Assembly: GCA_018257865.1 (NCBI GenBank)
Contig: JAEUBA010000065.1
Location: 112,006-176,005 of the forward strand
DNA: 64,000 nt
Reading direction: 5' to 3'
DNA from: Stereocaulon alpinum
Taxonomy: Eukaryota; Ascomycota; Lecanoromycetes; Lecanorales; Stereocaulaceae
A program made the translations under genes and the position numbers. Below, in pieces: positions 1-11,923 of the stretch (the first letter of the stretch is position 1; each line of letters starts with the position of its first letter). The notes beneath the pieces are model-generated. The model was not told the DNA's origin, did not search any database, and saw only the letters and a program-made list of their open reading frames with translations.

Positions 1-1702
1 GGTACGCGCTAGATGTATGAAGTTTGTTGCTGGAGTTTAGTGATGTTCTTTCCTTGCTGAGAAGGATGAGCTGTTGATATAAGCTTGTCTATATTCAAGC
101 TGCTTTTTGCCTTGTTCGCATTGCTGAACGATCATGTGATGGGATGGTGTTGAGGATGAGGATGAGGATGAGGATGAGGATCGTGGGTTGGGTTGGGGCT
201 GACATGACTTACGGGAGGGAGGCTGGCGGGGGGGATGCCGGTGTGGCGATGGAGAGGGAAGGGGAGGAAGATTAAGGGGGTAAAAGAAGCGGCAGGGGAG
301 ATGCTGGTCCGGAGAGGGAAGGGGAAGAGAAGGGAGGAGAAGAGGGGACGGCCCGGAAAGCGGTTGGAGGATCTGTTGAATTGTGAAGGAAGTGACTAGG
401 GGTAGGGGGATAATGAAAGGATACGCGAAACCGAGCGAAGGATGCGAAGGTGGATGCGTGCCTAAGGTACGTCACCTTTCTGGGAATGGAAAGATGGGAG
501 GATCAAGGATCAAACAGCGAAGGATGCGGCGCTCAATGATGCGGTGAGTTGTTTATAGACGGCACGTACTTCATGGATGCGCTATGGAAGAGTACATGGC
601 AGAGTACAAAGTCGTATGACACTTAGACGAAGCAGAAGGAGCTGAAAGATCAACACTTCAGAGGATGCGTGCGTGTGCGGCGTTCAGAGAGAAGGGCTTT
701 AGGTGAAGGATGCATGCAGAGTTGATTTCAAACCCAATGAAGCTCGACAGAGAGAGATCTAGACGGTCAACAGAAACTTGGAGCGGAGAAGACAGAGACG
801 AAGGACTTGCTTGCTCAGCCTCTGAATCCTTCCACTTGGAAGAAAAGGATCCGTAACTTAGTCGGCACTATATCATGAAAATTAAGTCTACGGATTGAGG
901 GATTCTTGCATATGGATAAGCGTAGGAGCCGGAGGAATCGAAGGAGGAGATGGGGTACGGGGTACATAGGCGGAGTGAAGTCAAAGGAGTCGAAGGAGTT
1001 GAAGGAATTGAAGGAGTTGAATTCAAAGTTGGCGGCTAAGCATCTTGGCCTGCTGAAGCTGCATCGAGTGTCTGTCTAGCCGCCGAGTTCAAGCTTGACT
1101 TTAACTCCTTCAACTGTGGTCAGGACGTGCATGAACTGCCAAGAAGAAGAGCTGAAGTTGAAGTTGAGGTCGGCGGCTAAGGTTGATAAGGATGTATAGT
1201 CTCAAGATGCGCTTGCCAAGCAGCCAAGGGATATGAACGGTGAGGAGATGAGCTGTTCGACAAGCACCGTTATTGCCCTGCTGTCTGTTGACCCAATGCA
1301 TGGATAATGGTGAGAGAAAGATGCTTCGAGCAGAACATAAACTTCACAGATGCGGATTCTTGGCAGTGAGAGGTAATGTTCAATATGTTCATATCTTGAT
1401 GAGTTGATATTAATCCCATCATCCACCTAAATGTACAAGACATTGAATCCATAAGTGACGCTTAAGCATTTTGCAATTAGCGTGAGCTCTTCTCAGGCCG
1501 ATGCCTCTCTATGCAATGTCTCCAATCCAATACAAGATCAAAAAGTAAAACCGTCCACCAACACCGTCGAGCCTGTGTCTCATGCCGCTTAATATGTTGA
1601 CATCCACCAGCGCCGCCGCTTTGAAATCAAATGTACAATTCTATATCTTCCATATAAACATTTTCCATACACAACGTCCAATTAATGACCCGTATCAAAA
1701 TG
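1..1702. other. Gene-free left flank
   Basis: No reading frame here looks like a conserved protein. The stretch is purine-rich on the plus strand (about 240-360 and 900-1030), which is pyrimidine-rich on the minus strand, as in many fungal promoters and 5' leaders. It could therefore belong to a minus-strand gene starting just left of the window. It also holds a short GAGGAT hexamer run and a degenerate 9-bp GAAGGAGTY run near 982-1020. The right end is the 3' flank of the Ca2+-ATPase gene. Confidence 0.5.
152..181. repeat. Five tandem GAGGAT hexamers
   Basis: Five exact copies of the hexamer GAGGAT lie head to tail. It is a simple microsatellite outside any recognised gene, and no function can be assigned. 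Confidence 0.9.
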
Positions 1703-4700
1703 TCATACATCCGCAGTCGTAAGTGTGATCGGAGGTGGTTGCACGCGCAATTCAGGCGGAGTGATGGGGGTTTGTGGTACGGAGGCTTTGCCCTTGTCTT
1801 GTGTCGGTAGGACATTGCTCAGAGGTGTACCAATCATGCGTTCTTCGTCCGAAGCATTACTCACTTCGCTAACCGACTTCGATCGAACCTTGTTCATGGC
1901 TCGCTTGGTGAAGCGCTTTGTTGGCGAGAAGACCGATTTAGAGAGAGCTCTCCAGGCTTTTGCCACAGGATGGAAGACGAAATGTAAGACCTTCATGAAA
2001 GGTCGGTAAAGAGCCATCCATACCTTGTCGGCGAAGGAAAACACTGCTGCTGCATATTTATCCGGAATGTATCGAAGAATCACCGCCCATAATAAGCAGG
2101 GTAGGGCGCAAAGAATGCAAATAGCCCATTGTGTACCAGTTATCCGCTTGATCTGGAAGGCTTTGCCGCCAACGAAAATGATCATGATCTGACCAGCGAC
2201 CATGATACAGTTGATAACGATAAAGTACGGGTTACGGAAAACACCTTCGAAAATGTTGAGCTTGTTATCTAAGCGGCGATTGTTGAATTCGTTGAATATC
2301 TGCATCCAGACGAAGGTGTTGAATACCATAGTGTTCAACTCTGTCTGTAGAACAGGATCACTTTTTGAGTAGCCAAGGATAGAAGAGCCGGCGAAGTAAA
2401 GAACGAAGGTGACCACGAGCTGGTATATTGCTTGGCCAACAATCATCTTCCACATGTTGGTAGTGATCATGGGTGCGCGTTTGGGCACAGGTTTCCGGTC
2501 AAGGATTTTTTCAGTAGGTGCATCAGTCGCCAGGGCCAGCGCAGCGAACGTATCCATGATAAGATTAACCCATAAGAGTTGGACAGCGGAGAGAACGGAC
2601 TGGGAGTTTGGCGAGGAAACTGCTGAAACGAAGGCGAGAACCACAGCTGTAATATTGACCGTGAGCTGGAATTGGAGGAACTTGGCCACAGCATCGTTGA
2701 CTGAACGACCCCACATGATTGCTTTGACAATGCTGGAAAAATTGTCATCCATAAGGATGATGGCGCTGGCTTCTTTGGCGACTTCAGTACCAGCGATACC
2801 CATAGAAAAGCCAACATCTGCTAGAGCTAATGCTGGGCCATCGTTGGTACCGTCACCAGTGACTGCAACCGTCTCGCCGAGGAGCTTGAGTCTTTCGACA
2901 AGGAGGCGTTTGTCTTGTGGTGATGAGCGAGCCAGGACCTCAAGGTGAGGTATCGCTTCGTCCATTGCTGCTAGGGTCATTTCGCGGAACCTCGGACCCT
3001 CCAAGACGAGGCCGTCCTTACTTTTGATACCACATTGTTCAGCGATAGCAGTGGCGGTCATTACGTTGTCTCCAGTGACCATTCGAACCTTGACCCCAGC
3101 GTCCTGGCATCGGCTTACTGCCTTCGAGACCCCCTCCCGTAGCGGATCTTGGATAGCAACAATGCTGAGAAGCGTCATGTCGTGGAAGACATCCTCGAAC
3201 ACTGCCAGAGGGTGGTCTTCATCCAATGTGCGTGCTCCAACAGGTGGCCATTGCTCAAAATCCTTGTATAACATGGCAATGGTTCGAAGCGATCGAGATG
3301 CGAATTCAGTAATGTTCGCAGACACTCGGGCTGTGTCAGAATGTTTCATTGCACATCGTGAAAGATCTTCTCCCGCGGTATCAACGAGCTCCGAGGTAGC
3401 CTTTGCGAGTAGGATCTCAGCAGCGCCTTTGACTAGAAGGCGAAAAGTGCCTGAGCCAAGCCGTACAACGACGCCCATGCATTTTCGATCGGAGTCGAAA
3501 GGCACAAGCTGGACGATGTCTGCAACTGAACGTTCCTCAGCCACTGGTCCCATTCCAAGTTGTTGCTTGGCCATGGTAAGGAGCGCGGTTTCTGTCTTAG
3601 ACCCAATGAATGTCATTTCTCCGTTCTCCTCTCCCTCGAAAGCCGTAGAATTCAGTGCACAGGATTGCAGGTAAAGCGTCTTTGTAGCTGGTGACAGATT
3701 CTCAAAGGCGGCAGAAAACGGTACGACATTGCTTTTCTTGTCGGTAGGATCAATCTCTCGGGAGAAACTGAGTTTTGAACCCATTGTGCCAGCAACGACT
3801 GTCATCTTGTTTTGGGTGAGAGTACCTGTCTTGTCCGAGCAGATTGTGGTTGCATTGCCCATGGTCTCACACGCTCGAAGTTTTCGAACAAGGTTGTTCT
3901 CTTTAAGCATTTGCTTGGTGGCGAAGGACAGGGCTAGCGTGACTGCCACTGGGAGGCCTTCTGGAACGGCAACGACGATGATAGTGATGGCGACAATAAG
4001 GATATCCAAGAACGCTGAACCTTTCATTGCGGGGCTAGCGGTATTCCCAGATAAATTGGCCAGAAATCGAACCAACAGAATGAAGAAAAGGGTGCCAGCT
4101 GCGGCAGTCCCAAGATATCCGATCCAATTCGCCATGTTGGCAAGCTTCTTTTGCAGGGGCGTGTCATCGTTACCTGTCTGCAAGTCCACCATAATTTTCC
4201 CATAGCTACTGTTCACACCGACTGATGTGACCAAGTACGTTCCGACACCTTCCAGAACTTTGCTGCCAGAAATAATGAACGGATCCAGCTTCGATGTAGC
4301 GGTTCCATCCTCGATTCGAATCCAAACTTCCTCTCCCGCTGTCTTTCGCATAGCATCAGATTCCCCTGTAGCGGAAGACTCGTCACATCTGATACCATGA
4401 CCACTTATCAGTATACCATCCGCGGGAACAGAGTCGCCTGATTCCAAGTGTAAAACATCGCCAACCATGACATCGAAGACCGATATCATATGCGATTTGC
4501 CGGATCGAATAGCTTTGACTTGTCGATCCTCCTTTTTCGCGTTAAGAACCACAAATTGCTTTTCTCTCCTGTAGTCGTTCAATCCCGTGACGAGCACGAC
4601 TATGACGACCGCGACTTCAATAGCCAACCCCTCAACCCAGTCCAGTGACGCTCCCTGTCCAGGCACTGGCGGTTGCCCCAGGGCCTCATATATGCCAAGC

Positions 4701-5530
4701 GCGAGTGAAATAACCGCCGCAATAGTGAGTATGATGAGAACTCTGTCATTGAAAGCATTCCAGAACAATCTCCATATGCTCAGAGATTTCTTTGTCGGTA
4801 ATCGGTTGTCTTTATAGACTCGTATCCGGTCATGGTACTGTCCTTTCCGTTCGTGATCAGTGATAGCAATATCCTGCCCAATAACAGCCCCCGAATCAGG
4901 CGTCTTCTTCTGTCTTGCATATTGCGTCGCTTCTTCAAAGCTAACTCTTGTCGATATGGAATCTTCATCGACGCTCAGCCCAGCCACAATATCTGTTTGT
5001 AGTCCCCTCTCTAGACCTCTAATCCCACCCAGTGATCTGTATGCGGCCAGCGACTTTGGACCCAGTAATTTATTGAGTTGACCAGGTGAGAAAGCGAAAA
5101 CGTTGTTCGCAACCTCAAAGTCTTTTTCGTCTAAATTGCTGGGCCTTAGGACCTCTTCGGTAGTCAACTCATCCCCTTCGAATCTTGGTCGTAAAGTCCT
5201 AACATCTGAGCTTGCTCTCGATCTTGCTGTGTCCGCGGTGGAGTTAAAAGAGTCTGATCTCGACCTCGAGGTCTCTGCTGTGGAATTGAAGGATTCTGAT
5301 CTCGACCGCAGTGTGCTACCACCTATCGAATGTGATGTAGGGGACGGAGGAACCTGTAGGGAGAGGGAATGGTCTGGCGAGTAGGCTTCCGAGTCTGGAG
5401 ATCCAGTATCCCGTTGAAGATTCTGCCACATGTCAATATTTTCGCTCCAAGATCTATCAGGACGACCGACTGTAGTGTGTATCTGTCCCGGAGGCGCGAG
5501 TAATCTATTCGAAGTCATGGTGTAGTCCAT
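1703..5530 (-). CDS. P-type Ca2+-transporting ATPase, PMC1/NCA-2 (P2B) type
   Basis: An ATP-driven calcium pump of the plasma-membrane/vacuolar PMCA family that removes Ca2+ from the cytosol, in fungi usually into the vacuole. It is one uninterrupted frame of 1275 aa from the first ATG; the frame extends one TTG codon further upstream, and an alternative ATG lies four codons in. Visible signatures: the actuator-domain TGES near residue 388, the M4 PEGLP ion-site motif near 523, the phosphorylated aspartate in DKTGT (D566), and the hinge GDGTNDGP (around D893). A hydrophobic C-terminal third matches M5-M10, followed by a basic Ser/Thr tail of roughly 120 residues. The N-terminal 130 residues are Ser/Arg-rich and carry two 14-residue repeats. 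The length fits fungal PMC1 homologues. Family assignment is very secure; vacuolar rather than plasma-membrane location is inferred from the family. Confidence 0.96.
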   Translation of the reverse strand: MDYTMTSNRLLAPPGQIHTTVGRPDRSWSENIDMWQNLQRDTGSPDSEAYSPDHSLSLQVPPSPTSHSIGGSTLRSRSESFNSTAETSRSRSDSFNSTADTARSRASSDVRTLRPRFEGDELTTEEVLRPSNLDEKDFEVANNVFAFSPGQLNKLLGPKSLAAYRSLGGIRGLERGLQTDIVAGLSVDEDSISTRVSFEEATQYARQKKTPDSGAVIGQDIAITDHERKGQYHDRIRVYKDNRLPTKKSLSIWRLFWNAFNDRVLIILTIAAVISLALGIYEALGQPPVPGQGASLDWVEGLAIEVAVVIVVLVTGLNDYRREKQFVVLNAKKEDRQVKAIRSGKSHMISVFDVMVGDVLHLESGDSVPADGILISGHGIRCDESSATGESDAMRKTAGEEVWIRIEDGTATSKLDPFIISGSKVLEGVGTYLVTSVGVNSSYGKIMVDLQTGNDDTPLQKKLANMANWIGYLGTAAAGTLFFILLVRFLANLSGNTASPAMKGSAFLDILIVAITIIVVAVPEGLPVAVTLALSFATKQMLKENNLVRKLRACETMGNATTICSDKTGTLTQNKMTVVAGTMGSKLSFSREIDPTDKKSNVVPFSAAFENLSPATKTLYLQSCALNSTAFEGEENGEMTFIGSKTETALLTMAKQQLGMGPVAEERSVADIVQLVPFDSDRKCMGVVVRLGSGTFRLLVKGAAEILLAKATSELVDTAGEDLSRCAMKHSDTARVSANITEFASRSLRTIAMLYKDFEQWPPVGARTLDEDHPLAVFEDVFHDMTLLSIVAIQDPLREGVSKAVSRCQDAGVKVRMVTGDNVMTATAIAEQCGIKSKDGLVLEGPRFREMTLAAMDEAIPHLEVLARSSPQDKRLLVERLKLLGETVAVTGDGTNDGPALALADVGFSMGIAGTEVAKEASAIILMDDNFSSIVKAIMWGRSVNDAVAKFLQFQLTVNITAVVLAFVSAVSSPNSQSVLSAVQLLWVNLIMDTFAALALATDAPTEKILDRKPVPKRAPMITTNMWKMIVGQAIYQLVVTFVLYFAGSSILGYSKSDPVLQTELNTMVFNTFVWMQIFNEFNNRRLDNKLNIFEGVFRNPYFIVINCIMVAGQIMIIFVGGKAFQIKRITGTQWAICILCALPCLLWAVILRYIPDKYAAAVFSFADKVWMALYRPFMKVLHFVFHPVAKAWRALSKSVFSPTKRFTKRAMNKVRSKSVSEVSNASDEERMIGTPLSNVLPTQDKGKASVPQTPITPPELRVQPPPITLTTADV

Positions 5531-7834
5531 CAAAGAAAGCGGTATCTTTAGAAATCCTTCCAGCTCTTCAACTTAGCGAAAAGGACCGTTCTGTGTGCGG
5601 TGGACAATGAGGCTGAAATATGCATCGGGCAAAGGAAAGTGGTGAAGGCAATTGCCTTATACTGTGCACTGCCAGAAACAAGAGTTCGAGAAAGATGAAG
5701 TCGAGCAGACTGTCGCCAAGGAGGGGGCAGTGCACCTTGGCTTGCCCCTTATCTAGGCGGTAGGGTCGTCGGCTGTACCCCACTCCGCACAAAGATGTGC
5801 ACTGCGAACCCCGAGACTGACTGCAAGCCTTTCATTATTCGCATCTTGGCCCAGACATGGCTCTAAGCGCTGGTAGTTGTCCATGATTACCATCTCATAC
5901 TATCCACCCGTTGATCACCACCTCGATAATTCCGGGGCAAGCGCCCACGCTAAGAAATTAAGTATACTAGTACAATATACCACCAACAATCACCAGATCA
6001 TCCCTAGCGCTTAAAGCTCAATACTCTCTGTATACACGTATATTCCAAACCAAGACAGTCTAAATGAGTTGAAGACTGTCTGAAATATGACTTGCAGCTT
6101 TGAAACATCTCTTGCATATCGGTATCCTGACATCCGGGGCTGAGAGGCGAACTTGATACTGCCTAAAGGGCCCATCCCGAAGACCGCCTTCGCCGGCATA
6201 AGCATTCTTCCAAGCCATGGGTCAGCTTGCCCGGATCACCTTGGAAGCTCAGGCATCAAGTCAGATGATAGACTCAGCCCTCGCGCCGAGAAGGGAATGC
6301 TCACCTTAACAAACTACGAAGTGTACCCGTCCTGTGCTGAGCCACACATGAGGCGCCAGCCGAGCACGGCAAGGGATGAGGAATCATTTACCGCAGCCTC
6401 ATGGCTTCATAAGCCGATGGCATGCTGTCGCACTTCCTCTCCTTGAGATCCGTGGTGGCAAGACCTCTGACCCCGATAGAAGTCTTGTTCACCTAACGTG
6501 AGAGCAAGATGACACCAGTGGCGGCGGATGTGGCTGTACCGCCGATCAAGCCAATCCATCACCATCTCGAATGCCAAGGCCTCATACCACCAATCTGCGT
6601 ATTCGTGCCCGTGGAAGTCTTGCAGTTCCAAGTTCACCACGACGTTGTGGCTGTGTCTTTTAAGAGTCTGATCTCTGGTTGCCTGGAGATTGTTCGTGAT
6701 CGAAAATTTTGCGATGCTGTCCAAGCTCTCTCTTCCATCAGTCTAAAAGCGCGTGCCCAGAGAAGTCTTGTCATTGAGAACACGTCACTCTATCTTGGCT
6801 GCGCCAGTAATACATTTACTGGCGCTCGAAGCGCACGCAAGGAAATGCATGGGATCGAAGATTCGAGCACTATCGGCGCAAACTTAGTGTTCTGCGAGTG
6901 TCCCTGCAGGTTTTCCTGTATAGCAAGTCGGGCAAGCTCATGTACTAAGAGAACTCAGGAGACGTTGAAGAGAATCCAAGAGAAAACGTGCCAGAAGAGG
7001 AGTTAAGACTCTTGACTACAACAGAGGCGTGAATATCCGTAGGGGTGTATGATGGAATCCAAGGCAATGCAACTCAGCTTGAACGCTATGATGCCTGATC
7101 ATGAAAGCGCTGGTCGTGCCTGATTCAAGGATGTGTTGGAAGCAAGTTGAGTCATTTTATGAGAGCGAAAGGATTGGCAATGACCCTAACCAAAGTACAA
7201 GGCCTTGCAGGTAGCAAAAAGAAGCCGGACGAGGTCCCACATTGCTTGCCTATGGCAGCTTTAGCTACAGATACTATTGATCGTAGAAATCTGGGCCGAT
7301 TGAGTCCCGCTCGGACTCTTTCTTGGCATTTGACGCCGTGGAATCAACCATCCAGTATGTCTTGACAGGGATCCTGGGACCTGTAGTTGAGATCGAAGTA
7401 GGCATGTCACACGTGCTGACGATAATTAGTTCTACTACCATCCCCATCCAACGAACAGCTGGCCGACTAAGTAAAAGATGGCCGTTGGACAAAGGGGCCA
7501 GGCACTTGTTCATCTAAAGCCATGATCCGTTACATTACAGGTACTTCAGGCGATGAATGAATACGATCGGGTACCTTGGGCGAAGATACAACATCAATCC
7601 CCGGTACGGACAATATACAGAAAAAGCTGTGCGGATGTATTATGCTCGCATGTACACCCTCTGCATTTTAACATTCCTTGGATGATCGCATTAATGGTCA
7701 ATGGTCTGTAGATTCCAAGGTCAGGCCCTTACATAAGATTTTGAGAATGTTTCCTTCAACTGTACTTCGAGCAGAGTAGGGTATGGATTGGATTTCCGCT
7801 TGCAGTGCAGCGGCTTCCACACCAATGGTCCCTG
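5531..7834. other. Intergenic, no recognised gene
   Basis: This holds the 5' leader and promoter of the Ca2+-ATPase at its left end. Overlapping open frames on both strands at 6407-7006 show no domain I recognise and no clear coding signature. No RNA gene was seen. Confidence 0.5.
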
Positions 7835-8354
7835 TTAAGCAGGCGTAGAGATGATCTCGCGGATGTTAGTGAGGGTCGCTATGGAAAGACCTTTGTTAGC
7901 CACTTAACATGCGCGGGGATTCTGCAGACCCGAAGGTTCGATAGATAACGTCTTTCCTACCGGCAAATGCAGCAGGTGACGATGCAAACATACCACTTTG
8001 GAGAAGATAGTCATCTTTCCAGGCGAATATGAGTTCGTCATCGACAGCCTTGATTATCCCATGTTCCAATCTTTTGAAAGCTTTCTGTCCTTCACCGTAG
8101 AGAAGTGGCATATTGACATTGAACAAGCCCATGAGGTAACAGGCAATGTCTTCTGAACGGCTTGTCTTTCGCTTGGACGCCCATGACATTTTTTCAGCAA
8201 CGCTTGCTTCTCTCCACCTCGGACCATCCAAGTCCCGCCAATTCCGACAACAAGGTCTGTGAAGGCGGACATACAAACCTGAATAAGAGTCGTCTTTCAA
8301 GCTACAGGTACGTACAAAGATGCACACTGAATCGCGCTGAACTTCGTTTTTCAA
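7835..8354 (-). pseudogene. HET-domain (heterokaryon incompatibility) gene remnant
   Basis: The minus-strand frame carries the C-terminal half of a fungal HET domain: MSWASKRKTSRSEDIACYL, then GLFNVNMPLLYGEGQKAF, then DDELIFAW and SGMFASSPAAF. This is the usual order in HET-E/HET-6-type proteins, which trigger cell death after fusion of unlike individuals. Only this half is present. The N-terminal part, including the TrpThrLeuGlnGluLeu block that normally precedes it, is not found upstream in any frame. Near 7900 the frame ends at SPRML followed by SG and a stop, while the next frame continues with NKGLSIATLTNI, the expected continuation. I infer a one-base frameshift, so this is a truncated, frameshifted relic. 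A short spliced gene is the less likely alternative. Confidence 0.75.
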
Positions 8355-11177
8355 TGAAAATTGTTGTCAGCTTACTTAGTTTACCCTTATTCTGCTTCTT
8401 CTCTCCCTTCTCGATTTCACTATACAACAGACAATGGTTGAAAAATCGCAAACGAGGCTACTGCCTAGCGATACTAGGACGCACTTGTAGAGATGCGGAA
8501 GGGTGCTGTAACGAGCTCAGCTAAGGCTTTGTACTCCCGCAGCTTCTTTGCGAATGGAGATGGCGATTACGAAACGTAAAGGGGGTTGGCTAATGGTTTG
8601 GCTGAATTGCTGAAGAAACACTTGGATGAAGTTACGGAGAAGACGATTGAGAGTGGTTTGGATGCAATTGGTCAGTGATTGAAGTTCGGGTAGTCGCGTT
8701 CGAGATGCGCTCATCACTCCTGTGGCAGTTAGCGATGAAAGATATTAAAGTGGCGTATCGCTGAAGATATACTACTGTTCTTAAACTTGGCTTGGACGAA
8801 AATTGATCCATGGAACGATTTTCGCAGAAGACAATGCTCTAACGTCCTTTTCAGCGAACTATCAAACATACGTATCTACCTTGGCAGTCAGCACAGGAAC
8901 CCAATTGGGAGCCATTAACGCATGGAAAAGGCACACAAGCTTGCCCTGATACTCGTTATTGACAAGAAACGACCTGGAAGAACGACATTGCTTCAACAAT
9001 TTATACTGGGCAGGTTCTCCGAAAATCCTCGTAAATCGCTGCGAGCATCCTTCCCGTTCAGAACATCTTGGCCAAGGTGGTATAACGAATAGTTACGCTT
9101 CACCATTACAACCGTTCCCTACAGTGTGTACGAACCGCGGAAGATGAGAAGAGAAGGAATATGGTTGTGCCTCCTGTCTTCCCCTCTCGCACACACAGCC
9201 CACTCGACACCATGCTTACTCTCCAATCCGAACCCGTGAACCCAAGCTAATAACCAACGTATAACCTGCCAAATACCACCTAGAGCTTCGCCAACATACA
9301 TCTCGCCAGTACGGTACAGAGAGAACACGAGATTCTCCCTTTCCTGCCTACCTGGTCGCTCGAGTTTTGGTAGATCCCTTTGGTAAGTGACCGCAAACTC
9401 GCCATCGTTCGTCACATCCAGCGTGATGACAGCGACTGCGGATATTGTTACATATATCTCTATATCCAAGGTACGAATAGCGACAGCATTCGTACTAGAA
9501 TTCAGAAGATACTTGCCTAAGCCTTTCACAACTAGTGAAGTCTTCCACCTCCCGTGCACTTGCGGACCGAGATAAGAGATTAGTCAAGGACCGCGTTCCC
9601 CTAGCTCTCGAGATCCAGAGTTGGGATTGGTCTATACGATGCTGGAGAATTGAAGCTTCTCGGATGAGCCTATTCTAGGCTAGGCCGAAAGGGCGTAACA
9701 AAGTCCCCTAATTCGAAGACATTTTCGAAATAGTGTAAGAAGTGAATCGGCTTGCATTGGCCGAGGAATGATGAATGGCTTTGACAATGTCTACAATGAG
9801 TGCTTTCTTCACATCTTTTCCCCTCTCGCTATATTATTTCCTACCAAGACCGGACCGATGCCTGCTCAATAATTCTACTCCTCAGTCTCACTGAACAAAG
9901 CGGCTTCAGCGATCCACGTAGACGGGAAATACGTAATGATAGTATCTATAGTCTCGACGAAGACCGTCTAGCAATTAATCCACAAGGACTTTCCAAGCCC
10001 TTTTCCATCCTCTGGTTCTGGTTCTGGTTCAGGGATATCCATCATCCTGTCAAATCCCTCCGGAGGTGTTCCAATTCACTTCATTGTACCGAGTGCACTC
10101 GACCATTTACAGCCACATGTGCATCAGTGTAGCAGCTTCGATCGATTGATCGCCAGCTGTTAGATAAAGCTTGCATAATCTACGCTTGGAAATTTGCTAG
10201 GTAGTTGTATACAGCTGACTATATGGATATACTGGAGTGGACTTTGAAAGGCGTCAGGTGGCACCTAGCTTATGAAGACGTCTCGTGTCGGCTCATGCCT
10301 GCATCAGCGTTGAGGGTTTCAGCGGAGCATATTGATTTGGAGCGGTATACTAACTACCTGCCTTCTTGCTGTTACGATGGCGGGTGGTCTCTGTTATCCT
10401 GCATGTTGGAGTTGAGTGATTGGTGGGTGACTGAGTCAATCTTGCTGCTCGTGTTTTCCTTGAGCGACTCTGGAGGGGTAGATTAGCTTGTTAATTTCGA
10501 ACGAAGTCAGTGGATGGCTTCGGCTTTTTGAACACGGTGGACGAGATGTGATCATACATGTTAAAGAGTGGCGGATCCAGGATGCCGCGATGATGTATGT
10601 TCGTATTGGAAAGAGCGAGCATATGGCAATGTACGTTGAGTGCAAAAGGTGATGGCGTATACGAGGGAGTAGCCATACCGCGAATGGGGTTGTGGGTGGA
10701 AAAGATGATGAAGGAGACAACGCGGTGGAAGGAGGGGTTTAGGTGGTCAAGGGGCGCTGAGCATAAACTGGCTCATGCAGTACGTTTGGGATGAAGACCT
10801 GCGTCTCAACTTCACCGCTTGTCCACATCCCTTTATCTGCGTATATGTCCTTTACCATCTTCTGAGACATATCAGAGGGAGGTTGGCTGACTGATTAGGT
10901 AGAGTGAACAGGTTGCTGTTGGAATGAATGGCACCGTCTCAGTAATCGTAGCTGCTGGTGACGCTGGAGATTGCTTCATTTTCTGCACACCAGCCTCGAC
11001 GTCACAGGCGTTCACTCCTGAGAACGTCGACCAATGCCCGAGCCTTACCACGATGAGATAAAAACCAGTATCCAGTGCTTTTCCAGCTCCACGCTACAAA
11101 TCAAATACCCAAGCACCTCCGCTATGCCCTTATATGACTATGCCTATACATCTCATCCAATGCCTCCATTCGCGGAC
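8355..11177. other. Gene-free stretch
   Basis: No conserved protein, tRNA or rRNA is apparent. A 146-codon minus-strand frame (9119-9559) and several shorter ones have no recognisable domain. The composition is ordinary, not TpA-rich, so this is not a RIP block. Confidence 0.45.
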
Positions 11178-11923
11178 TCATCCAACACTTCTCCTCTTCC
11201 CAACAGGCATGCCCGACGTAACATCCTCCCTCCACCTATCAAGTCTCGCATCTTCCTTCTTTACCACCCGGTTTGGTTCTCCATGGTCAGTTCTATAGCC
11301 AACATCTGGTCCTAGCTCCTGCCCAAGGTCCAAACTATCGGCAATGGTCTGCACCCTCCTCAACTCCATCTCCGTCCCCTCTATACCATGGCTCGCAGGA
11401 GCAGGCTTATGATTGAACTTCAAACGCCTACGCTTCTTCTCTGATTTGGCAGCGGGAAGGTCCTGCGATGTGGTTGGGGATTCGAACTCGGAGGGAAGTT
11501 TGGCGTTGGTTTCGCGGTAGATAGTTGTTAGGGTCGGTGCAGTGCCGGGAGGGTTGAGAGGGGCGGAGGCGGGGTTTATTCGTAGGAAACCTGTGAATGA
11601 TTGATTTAGTTGCGAAGTCCAAAGGATTGCGTAGTTATTGGATGCGTACACATTGCCGAGGAGGAGGAGGTAATGTTCCTGTGGGTTTGGCGTTGGAGGA
11701 AGTCGGACAGATCTAGGATAGAGCTGAAGATTGATGGAATACGTGTAGAGCACGATTCTCTCTGAGCCAATTGCAGGACTCCGAAGGTCGGGCTCGCGGA
11801 TTACATTTCTGGGTCTGCGAGGAATTCGTGCCTGTTATAGCTGAATGTCAAAGAAGGATTCGCGCCAACTGTATGTGTAGGTGCGTTGCGTTGTGAGCGG
11901 CGAGAGGGAAGCGCTGGGCTCAT
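11178..11923 (-). CDS. Hypothetical protein, probable two-exon gene
   Basis: I do not recognise this protein. The proposed model joins exon 1 (11805-11923) to exon 2 (11178-11757) across a 47-nt intron with a GTAATC donor and a GAG acceptor, giving 232 aa in a consistent frame. The N-terminus starts MSPALPSRRSQRN. The middle is mixed hydrophobic/beta-like (EHYLLLLGNVYASNNYAIL). The C-terminal 90 residues are charged, with a basic EKKRRRLKF stretch that could be a nuclear localisation signal. The frame coherence across the intron and the long open second exon support a real gene. The acceptor choice is uncertain because AG occurs three times in a row there. No function is proposed. Confidence 0.45.

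Noticed and set aside
6338..6345. GTGGCTCA on the minus strand, matching the calcineurin/Crz1 response consensus GNGGC(G/T)CA, about 0.8 kb upstream of the Ca2+-ATPase
   Set aside because: A single degenerate 8-mer at this distance is expected by chance; there is no second site nearby.
6407..7006. Overlapping open frames on both strands (105 and 165 codons)
   Set aside because: No recognised domain, no splice partners, and equal coding potential on both strands suggests chance.
9119..9559. 146-codon minus-strand frame
   Set aside because: No domain recognised and no homologue recalled; an isolated frame of this length is not sufficient evidence.
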